From assembly GCA_030266525.1 (NCBI GenBank), contig JAJDIC010000001.1, positions 1 to 64,000 on the forward strand: a DNA stretch of 64,000 bases, given 5' to 3'. The DNA is from Desulfovibrio sp. OttesenSCG-928-G15. GTDB taxonomy: Bacteria > Desulfobacterota > Desulfovibrionia > Desulfovibrionales > Desulfovibrionaceae. The notes under the pieces were generated by a model. It saw only the letters and a list, made by a program, of their open reading frames with translations. It was not told the origin of the DNA and searched no databases. Shown here piece by piece: positions 54,165-64,000 of the stretch (position 1 is its first letter; each line of letters opens with the position of its first letter). The position numbers and the translations under genes are program-made.

Positions 54165-54351
54165 CGAAAGGGAAGCGCAGCAAACCCATTCCTCTTAACG
54201 CAGCCCAAACCGCGGGAGTTGCGTAAACGGTGATTTTTTCCGTCCGGACTGCGTTGCTGCGTTCATTTTTTCAGGGGGCAGGATTTAAGAGTCCAGCCCC
54301 CTGAAAAAATGAACGCGCGCCCTGCCAGACGGAAAAAATCACTGTTTACGC
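54165..54351. repeat. Inverted-repeat element copy D with conserved flank
   Basis: The 131-bp palindrome (54221-54351) starts GCGTAAACGGTGATTTTTTCC and ends with its near-complement, core CAGGGGGCAGGATT-TAAGA-GTCCAGCCCCCTG. The stretch before it (GCGAAAGGGAAGCGCAGCA ... CCCAAACCGCGGGAGTTGCG) matches the flank of copy B at 34038. The right end touches the MucR-like stop codon at 54351. The outer tag GTGATTTTTT replaces CTGAGTTTTT here, with both arms changed together. Confidence 0.85.
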
Positions 54352-54737
54352 TATTTGCCGCGGCGCTCCCATAGACGCATATTCTGCATCTTTTTACGGC
54401 GCTCGCGTTGCAAATACTTGCACACCAGGGCGGTCCCCTTTTTATAGCCGCATCTTTCGCGGTATTCATCTGCGGTAAGGCCGTGCGAGGCCAGGTGCTT
54501 TTTGGTCAGCAGTTTGAAAGATTTCCCGCAGACAACGCAGGTAATGGACTTTTCCTTGATGGCTTTTTGGGGTGACATGGCTTCCGTGTCGTCCGAAGAG
54601 TTGAAGTCGATGTCGGTGATGGTGCGAATGCCTTCTGCCAGTTTTTTGAGCATAGTGGTAATTTCGTCTTCATTCATCGCCCTGACGCTGGCCTGGGCCT
54701 TTACGATTTCCAGAGCTTCTTTGAGGCTGTTTTCCAT
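54351..54737 (-). CDS. MucR/Ros-family zinc-finger regulator
   Basis: This 128-residue protein has the Ros/MucR layout: an N-terminal helical dimerisation region (about 1-60) and a C-terminal finger ITCVVCGKSFKLLTKKHLASH with C-x2-C...H-x-x-x-x-H-type spacing, followed by GLTADEYRERCGYKKGT, the family hallmark. The tail is strongly basic. MucR proteins bind AT-rich DNA and can silence genes. The ATG is preceded by AGGAG. The stop is flush with inverted-repeat copy D. Confidence 0.9.
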   Translation of the reverse strand: MENSLKEALEIVKAQASVRAMNEDEITTMLKKLAEGIRTITDIDFNSSDDTEAMSPQKAIKEKSITCVVCGKSFKLLTKKHLASHGLTADEYRERCGYKKGTALVCKYLQRERRKKMQNMRLWERRGK

Positions 54738-55279
54738 GTGCTACTCCTGTGCAAATGTCTGAGTAAAGGGGGGATTAAAAAATACCTGACTGTTCTGCCG
54801 AAAAGGTGAACCAATATGCCATGCGCATAAAAAATTCTGCAACTGAATATATTATCCTCAGTTGTTGTCAATTATTACTGCAAGCCATGTTGCGTAAATG
54901 CGAAAACATATAGTGCCGTGTCGGCTTTTTGCGTTACAAAAAATACTCCTATTGTTCCATATGGGTAAAATTGTTGCGTGGTCAGGATAAAGACCTTACT
55001 GTCCAAAGACCGGACAGTGGAGGCTTATTTCAGTGTTAACACAGTTTCTAAAAAAAAGACAAGGTTTTTACAAAAAATGTACGTACTTTTTTGTGGCATG
55101 GAGAAAAGAAAAAAAGTGGGTTGTTGCTTTGGCTGGAAAAAACTGGCAATTAGCCTGTATGGGCAGTGGCATGCAGTTTTGCTGCGGATATTTTTTTTGC
55201 TCTTGCCGCCCGAAACAGGGCAAAGTTTTTTCCTGGCGGCATACGGTGCGGGTGGTTTTTCACAGTAACGGGGCATTAT
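54738..55279. other. AT-rich non-coding region between mucR-like gene and cbiC group
   Basis: About 540 bp with A/T tracts, richer in AT than its surroundings up to about 55200. It contains a small hairpin TGTCC-aaaga-CCGGACA (54998) and no frame with a good start. I looked for a cobalamin riboswitch before cbiC and did not see one. It may include the auto-regulatory sites of the MucR-like gene. Confidence 0.5.
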
Positions 55280-55537
55280 ATGAAATACATTATTTGTGAA
55301 GATTTTTCCGGGCAACCTGTCCCTTTTCTCTTTCCGGACAAGGTGGCTCATGTGGATATGCGCGAACAGCTTCCCTATGCGCGGGTTTTTTCCGCCGGGT
55401 ACGTTGTTTTGGAAAACGGGGAATTTGTCTGCCACGGGGGCGACGTGGAACTGGGTGTTTCGTGCGCCGAGGGCGATGCCTCACGCATAGCGGAGTTTTT
55501 TACAGGGCGGCCCGTGGCGGATGGCGAACAGCAATAA
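55280..55537 (+). CDS. Small hypothetical protein upstream of cbiC
   Basis: This 85-residue protein reads MKYIICEDFSGQPVPFLFP, then ARVFSAGYVVLENGEFVCHG, GVSCAEGDASRIAEFF, compatible with a small alpha/beta fold. Its end overlaps the cbiC start by 17 bases, which supports a coupled real gene. The ribosome binding site is weak. I recognise no family; a link to cobalamin synthesis is only positional. Confidence 0.6.
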   Translation: MKYIICEDFSGQPVPFLFPDKVAHVDMREQLPYARVFSAGYVVLENGEFVCHGGDVELGVSCAEGDASRIAEFFTGRPVADGEQQ

Positions 55538-56198
55538 CGTTTTTAACGCAAATCTCGCAGCGTGTTGCAATGGCCTTGACCCGGCCTCTACCCCGGAAGA
55601 CATTGAAAAGCGCTCTTTTGCCATAATTGATGCGGAAGTCGGCGAGCCAAGGCCCTTTTCCGGCGCGGCTTGGGAAGTGGCCAGGCGTTTGGTGCATACC
55701 TGCGGCGACCTGGGCCTTCTGGCTGACCTGCATCTGCCGCAGGCCGCTGTTCAGGCCGGAATCAGCGCACTGGCGAAGGGGGCAACCGTATATACGGATA
55801 CGGAAATGGCTAAAGCGGGAATGCCGCAGAGGCGGCTTGCGCCTATGGGGGTGCAGGTTGTCTGTATGTTGTCGCTGGTTGAAAAGGCGGCGGCGGGCAG
55901 CACCCGCTCACGAGCAGGGGTTTTGCAGGCAGGCCGTGCGTTGGGCGGCTCCATAGTAGCCATAGGCAATGCGCCGACGGCCCTTCTGGCCTTACTGGAA
56001 TATATGGATGCGGGCGGCCCGCCCCCGGCTCTGGTTATCGCCATGCCCGTGGGCTTTGTGAACGCGGCGGAATCAAAAGAGCTTTTGGTGCAACGGCCCG
56101 ACATTCCCGCATTGGTCATTCACGGCAGAAGGGGCGGCTCTGCCTTTGCCGCCGCCACGGTAAATGCCCTGGCCATTCTGGCGGCAAAGGCTCAATAG
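55521..56198 (+). CDS. cbiC: Precorrin-8X methylmutase (CbiC/CobH)
   Basis: CbiC moves a methyl group from C-11 to C-12 of (cobalt-)precorrin-8, giving hydrogenobyrinate or cobyrinate in B12 synthesis. The 225-residue protein has IEKRSFAIIDAEVG, RRLVHTCGD (the catalytic His), a VYTDTEMAKAGM stretch and AIGNAPTALLALLEYMDAG, VIAMPVGFVNAAESK. No other cobalamin gene is in the window, so the pathway is dispersed. Starts by overlap within the small upstream gene. Confidence 0.93.
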   Translation: MANSNNVFNANLAACCNGLDPASTPEDIEKRSFAIIDAEVGEPRPFSGAAWEVARRLVHTCGDLGLLADLHLPQAAVQAGISALAKGATVYTDTEMAKAGMPQRRLAPMGVQVVCMLSLVEKAAAGSTRSRAGVLQAGRALGGSIVAIGNAPTALLALLEYMDAGGPPPALVIAMPVGFVNAAESKELLVQRPDIPALVIHGRRGGSAFAAATVNALAILAAKAQ

Positions 56199-56339
56199 GG
56201 CAGTGCTTGCTGTCGATGGGCGTATTGCGCTGTGTTTGTAATACGCGGTGTTGTGCTGCCGCTGTATCGTAATACCGCTGCGTTGTGACAGGGCTTTGCG
56301 CTGTTGCGCTGTCTGCCACAGCAGGGCGGCCTACCCCGG
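56199..56339. other. Convergent spacer with GCGCTGT repeats and small hairpins
   Basis: Between cbiC and ligA, TGCGCTGT occurs at about 56226, 56297 and 56304, and CGTATT...AATACG (56221/56240) forms a hairpin. The motif is the reverse complement of the ACAGCGCA repeats seen upstream of moaC. Terminators for both genes may be here, but no T-tract is obvious. Confidence 0.45.
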
Positions 56340-60667
<4,328 letters not shown>

Positions 60668-60712
60668 TGTTCTCTGTACATCTGTATTTATGATGATGTC
60701 TGATTGTCCGGG

Positions 60713-61420
60713 CTACGCGGGGGCGGGCAGTCCGCCAGTCCAACTGCCGCGCAGAAGTGGTTTTTCCAGGGCGGATGAAAGCAGGAGCATGAATTCTTCT
60801 CTGGGCACTGCTTTGGCTCCAAAGCGCATCAGGTGCTGCGTTTCCTGCTGGCAGTCGATGAGGGTGAAGTTATACCGGGTAAGGGTGCGCACAAGGTAGG
60901 CAAAGGCCGCCTTGGAAGCATCCGGCATGGTGAAAAACATGGATTCCCCGAAAAAAGCGGAGCCAAGTGAAACTCCATACAGCCCGCCGACAAGGCTGCC
61001 CTCATGCCAGGCCTCAACGGAGTGGGCCAGACCGAGTTTGTGCAGTGTGGTATAGGCTTCAATCATTTCGGGCACAAGCCAGGTGCCGTCATAGCCGTTT
61101 CTGGGAGCGGCGCAGCCGTTGATTACTTCGCGAAAAGCCTTGTCAAAGCTGAAAGAAAAAGCGCCGCGCTTCAGGGTACGCGCAAGTGAGCGGGGCATGT
61201 GAAATTCCGATGGAATGAGAATACAGCGCGGTGAGGGCGTCCACCACAGCGGCGGCGTATCTTCATGATACCAGGGAAAAACCCCGATGCAGTACCCGGC
61301 GACAAGCCGATGGGGAGAAAGGCTTCCTCCCACGGCAAGAAGTCCGTCCGGTTCGGCGTCAAAGGGGTCGGGAAAATCGGTCCCGGTTTCCGGTAGCTGG
61401 TAAATGGCCATGTCTGTCAT
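60713..61420 (-). CDS. aat: Leucyl/phenylalanyl-tRNA-protein transferase
   Basis: Aat adds Leu or Phe to the N-terminus of proteins bearing Arg or Lys, marking them for ClpAP. The 235-residue protein has LLAVGGSLSPHRLVAGYCIG, FPWYHEDTPPLWW, PRCILIPSEFH and GGLYGVSLGSAFFGESMFF, then LIDCQQETQHLMRFGA. The ATG at 61420 follows AGGAGG; the upstream frame is not conserved. It lies upstream of uvrB on the same strand. Confidence 0.96.
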   Translation of the reverse strand: MTDMAIYQLPETGTDFPDPFDAEPDGLLAVGGSLSPHRLVAGYCIGVFPWYHEDTPPLWWTPSPRCILIPSEFHMPRSLARTLKRGAFSFSFDKAFREVINGCAAPRNGYDGTWLVPEMIEAYTTLHKLGLAHSVEAWHEGSLVGGLYGVSLGSAFFGESMFFTMPDASKAAFAYLVRTLTRYNFTLIDCQQETQHLMRFGAKAVPREEFMLLLSSALEKPLLRGSWTGGLPAPA

Positions 61421-61547
61421 GGTAAGTCCTCCTGCCGCGCTTGGCAATTCCTTTGCAGGGTGACAGTATTCGGCTGAAAATGCAGCCTGTTGTCTTGCTT
61501 GCACATTTACAAAAAAGGGAGCTATAAAGAAAAAAAGGCGGCTTGCA

Positions 61548-61943
61548 ATGCAGGGAATTCGCATTCTTATAGTTGATGACGAAACAGAGGCGGGCGAAAT
61601 ACTGAGCCTTCGCCTGTCACGCAGGGGCCTGGCGCCTTTTTACGCGTCTGGCGGTGAAGCCGCGCTTGCGTTTCTGGAGCAGAACGAGGTCGATGTTGTT
61701 CTGCTTGATATGAAAATGCCCGGCATGGACGGGCTGGAAACCTTGCGCAGGATTCATGTTTTGCGTAATGGCCTTCCGGTAATCATCCTTTCCGGTCACG
61801 CAGACCTTGAGGCTGCCGCACAAGGGATGGAGCTAGGGGCCTTTTTTTACCTGCTCAAACCCGTCAATCTTGAAGAACTCATGCACAAAATTGAAGACGC
61901 CTGCCGCCAGGTTTCCCTGGAAGGACGCGGCAACAAGGCTTGA
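61548..61943 (+). CDS. Single-domain response regulator
   Basis: This 131-residue protein is one receiver domain: acidic pocket IVDDE (residues 8-12), phosphoacceptor Asp54 in LLDMKMPGMDG, switch Ser/Thr in ILSGH and Lys in LLKPVN. There is no output domain. It overlaps by position (11-bp gap) the PEP/pyruvate-binding gene downstream and may regulate it or relay phosphate. The extra C-terminal helix ends in a basic tail. Confidence 0.93.
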   Translation: MQGIRILIVDDETEAGEILSLRLSRRGLAPFYASGGEAALAFLEQNEVDVVLLDMKMPGMDGLETLRRIHVLRNGLPVIILSGHADLEAAAQGMELGAFFYLLKPVNLEELMHKIEDACRQVSLEGRGNKA

Positions 61944-61954
61944 GTCGTTTTTTC

Positions 61955-64000
61955 ATGTTCTCCTTTCTCCGCCGCTTTTTCTCATCCAGTCCTTCGGAAA
62001 AGGAAGGCTCTTCCGAAGCGGCCTTTGCCGCGCGATTTCATCGTTTTCGCCTCTTTTTGAGCGCGTCTCTTGAAGCATATGCCGAAATGATGTCTTTTGA
62101 AGAACGGCTTGCCTCGGAAGACCCTTTTGGAATGCCTTTTTTACGTCTTTGTACAGCCCGCCTTACCGTGGCGACCATGCAGTGCGTGTTGCAACTCAAT
62201 GCGCTGGGAAAGGGGCGTTTTACAGCGCTGAACAAGCCCTTTGGCCGCCTGCGCGAGCAAATGCACGGCCTGTTGCAGCAGGGGGCACTACCCATAGACG
62301 GCGAGCTGGTTTTGCCCTTTGGCGCTATCCGCACCCAGCACGGCCCGCTGGTTTCGCCGTTTCTGGCAAAGCTTGCGGCCATTCACGAACGCCACCCGGA
62401 ATTCATGCCCAAGGGCTTTGCCGTGACAGCCGCCTCCTGGTGGCGCTACTGCGATGACCCGGAAATGCATGATGAAATTGACCGGATCATGATCATCTCC
62501 CAGGACGATCCGGGGGGCTACGTGGCGGCCTCGGCTACCATAAGAGAGCGTATTCCTTCCACCTTTGCCCTGCCGCCGGAAGTGGAAGGTGCCATTGCCG
62601 AAAGCCTGGCCGGCTACCCGGAACTGGAAACGCCGGGCAACTCGGTCCTTGTACGCTGTCTGCCTGTTTTACCCGAGCACGCGGCCCTTGTTTTTCCTGA
62701 ACAGGTGCTGCATGCGCCGGTGGATTCTCGCATCCTTGTAGACGCCATACGCTACGCCCTTGCCATGACTTACAGGCCCAGGGCCATTGTTTACCGGCTG
62801 AAACGGGGCATACGCGACCGGGCCATGCCGGTATGCGTTTCTGTTACCCTGCTGCCGGAAGTATATGGCCGGGGCAGTGCGCACAGAAAGCTGGAAACAC
62901 TTTCTACAGACGGCTTGCTCATGCATGTGCGGCACGGCTTTGCCAAGTTGCTTGATATGCCGCCGCATGCTTCGGATATAACGGCTTCGCTGCCCAAGGA
63001 CGTGCAGGCAAAAGTGGAAGAAAGGGTACGTTCTGCGCTGGACTGCCTTTCCGACGCGCCGGTGAGAGGCAATAGACACGAAATTGACTGGGCGGCTTCC
63101 GAACAGGGCCGGCTGTATGTTCTTGGCGTAAACGCGCTGCCTGATCCGCTTTGCGAAGACACGTACCCGGACGCTGCCGCCTTGTCCCGAAGCGATTGCA
63201 TGACCGGCGGCTTGTGCACCTATCCCGGCGAAATTGCGGGCAAGGCATACCCTGTGCGCAACTTCATGGACGCGCTGCGCTTTCCCATCGGACACATACT
63301 GGTTGTAGACAAGGCCATACCCCGGTGGTCCTTTTTGCTGGATTTTGCCTCTGGCGCAGTAGCCGGTGACGGCACGGGGAACGGCCTGTTCGCCCGTACT
63401 GCCAGGCGCTACGGCAGGCCGACCATTTTGCAACAGCCGGAGGCTTTTGCGCGTTTGAAACCCGGTGAAAGGGTGTACCTGCACGCCAGTACAGACCACG
63501 GTTCCTGCATCTGCCCCGTGCCCGAAGGGGGCGGGGCAGGGGGGGCGCAGGCGCTGGCGGCATATTCCGAAACAGACTGCGCTCCAGGTACAGACTGCGC
63601 TCCAGGTACAGACTGCGCTCCAGGTACAGACGGCGTTCCGGGGGCGGCGTATCCTTTTGCAGACGCGGCTGCTGACAGTGCGCCGCCGCTCTGGCTTCCT
63701 TCCGGCACGGTTGCTTCTCTGGCCGCTTCCCTGGCCCCGGCCATTGTTCCCTTGACCCTGCCCGATTCAGACCATGTGGATTTTCGCGCTGAAAATTGTA
63801 ATACCTTTCACGATATTATCAATTACTGCCATGTTCATGCGGTGCGAGAGATGTTCCGGGCGGGAACCGCCCGCAAGTCTGCCAGTTCGCCCGCCAAGCA
63901 GCTGGTTTGCGATGTGCCCAAGCAGTTCTGGATAATCAACCTGGACGACGGTTTTTTCAAAGACGTGCCGGGACCGGTGATCAAGCTGGAAGAAATTGCC
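61955..64000 (+). CDS. PEP synthase-like pyruvate/PEP-binding protein (3' truncated by window)
   Basis: The frame opens at ATG 61955, 11 bp after the response regulator, and remains open for 682 codons to the window edge. The C-terminal part seen here includes H-D-I-I-N-Y-C-H-V-H-A-V-R-E-M-F and GFFKDVPGP, a pattern I associate with deltaproteobacterial proteins related to the phosphoenolpyruvate synthase nucleotide-binding domain. The N-terminal 300 residues are a poorly known region. Central segment SYRPRAIVYRLK-like strands and a Gly-rich loop ASGAVAGDGTGNG are seen. Family call is tentative. An 18-bp tandem repeat encodes T-D-C-A-P-G three times plus a degenerate copy. Confidence 0.7.
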   Translation, partial: MFSFLRRFFSSSPSEKEGSSEAAFAARFHRFRLFLSASLEAYAEMMSFEERLASEDPFGMPFLRLCTARLTVATMQCVLQLNALGKGRFTALNKPFGRLREQMHGLLQQGALPIDGELVLPFGAIRTQHGPLVSPFLAKLAAIHERHPEFMPKGFAVTAASWWRYCDDPEMHDEIDRIMIISQDDPGGYVAASATIRERIPSTFALPPEVEGAIAESLAGYPELETPGNSVLVRCLPVLPEHAALVFPEQVLHAPVDSRILVDAIRYALAMTYRPRAIVYRLKRGIRDRAMPVCVSVTLLPEVYGRGSAHRKLETLSTDGLLMHVRHGFAKLLDMPPHASDITASLPKDVQAKVEERVRSALDCLSDAPVRGNRHEIDWAASEQGRLYVLGVNALPDPLCEDTYPDAAALSRSDCMTGGLCTYPGEIAGKAYPVRNFMDALRFPIGHILVVDKAIPRWSFLLDFASGAVAGDGTGNGLFARTARRYGRPTILQQPEAFARLKPGERVYLHASTDHGSCICPVPEGGGAGGAQALAAYSETDCAPGTDCAPGTDCAPGTDGVPGAAYPFADAAADSAPPLWLPSGTVASLAASLAPAIVPLTLPDSDHVDFRAENCNTFHDIINYCHVHAVREMFRAGTARKSASSPAKQLVCDVPKQFWIINLDDGFFKDVPGPVIKLEEIA
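63572..63643 (+). repeat. 18-bp tandem repeat in the PEP-binding gene
   Basis: ACAGACTGCGCTCCAGGT occurs three times without change (63572, 63590, 63608) and once diverged (63626). It is in frame and encodes T-D-C-A-P-G x3 then T-D-G-V-P-G in a Gly/Ala-rich linker. Confidence 0.9.

Noticed and set aside
54738..55279. Possible cobalamin riboswitch before cbiC
   Set aside because: I could not find the conserved core or B12-box-like sequence by eye; a covariance-model search would settle it.
55033..55299. Short Lys/Trp/Cys-rich frame in the AT-rich spacer before cbiC
   Set aside because: No start signal and no sensible sequence; seems to be a by-product of the A/T tracts.

Overview
The window reads as a compact, high-GC chromosome segment of a sulfate-reducing deltaproteobacterium, most likely a Desulfovibrionaceae member close to Desulfovibrio. 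The evidence is a periplasmic selenocysteine formate dehydrogenase followed by a tetraheme c-type cytochrome, an APS kinase, a NifU/NifS iron-sulfur pair, a pseudouridine synthase/dephospho-CoA kinase fusion, and many small lipoproteins. I see no plasmid, prophage, CRISPR array, rRNA or tRNA. Transfer signals are limited to one solo IS1 InsA-like gene and several inverted-repeat elements.

Layout. 0-2.8 kb: molybdopterin genes moaC, moaA and a MOSC-MogA fusion. 3-10 kb: HIT protein, LapA-like membrane protein, mutS, two lipoproteins and the RluD-CoaE fusion. 10-12.3 kb (minus): NtrC-type regulator and cysC. 12.3-18.7 kb: about 800 bp of AT-rich leader, then fdhA (internal UGA read as Sec), fdhB, fdhE and a tetraheme cytochrome, closed by a strong terminator. 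19-21 kb (minus): four small lipoproteins forming two paralogous pairs. 21-23 kb: alkA-like glycosylase coupled to a DUF1848 protein. 23-27.6 kb: DASS transporter with CBS protein, InsA-like gene, Na+/alanine symporter. 28-31 kb: Fe-S aldo/keto-reductase-like protein and an LTA-synthase-like sulfatase, with gene debris and a repeat pair around it. 31.6-39.7 kb: hisC, a cytidylate kinase-flavoprotein fusion, manC, alaS, recA. 39.8-50.6 kb: PP-loop ATPase, rpsA, histidine kinase, PilZ protein, TPR protein, HU, TauE-type permease, class V aminotransferase. 50.7-56.2 kb: nifS/nifU, YbaK, macro domain, MucR/Ros regulator, cbiC. 56.3-64 kb: ligA, uvrB, aat, a single-domain response regulator and a PEP/pyruvate-binding protein that runs off the end.

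How they fit together. The moa genes make the pterin that FdhA needs; FdhE matures FdhAB and the cytochrome takes its electrons, so the first 19 kb is largely molybdenum/tungsten-enzyme biology. DNA repair genes (mutS, alkA-like, recA, ligA, uvrB) are scattered rather than clustered.

The most interesting signals are: the UGA-interrupted fdhA with a visible SECIS-like hairpin; the cytidylate kinase-NimA-like fusion; a family of about 130-bp inverted repeats abutting gene 3' ends and in two cases supplying the stop codon; and a diverged direct-repeat pair whose hairpin shows a compensatory base-pair change.
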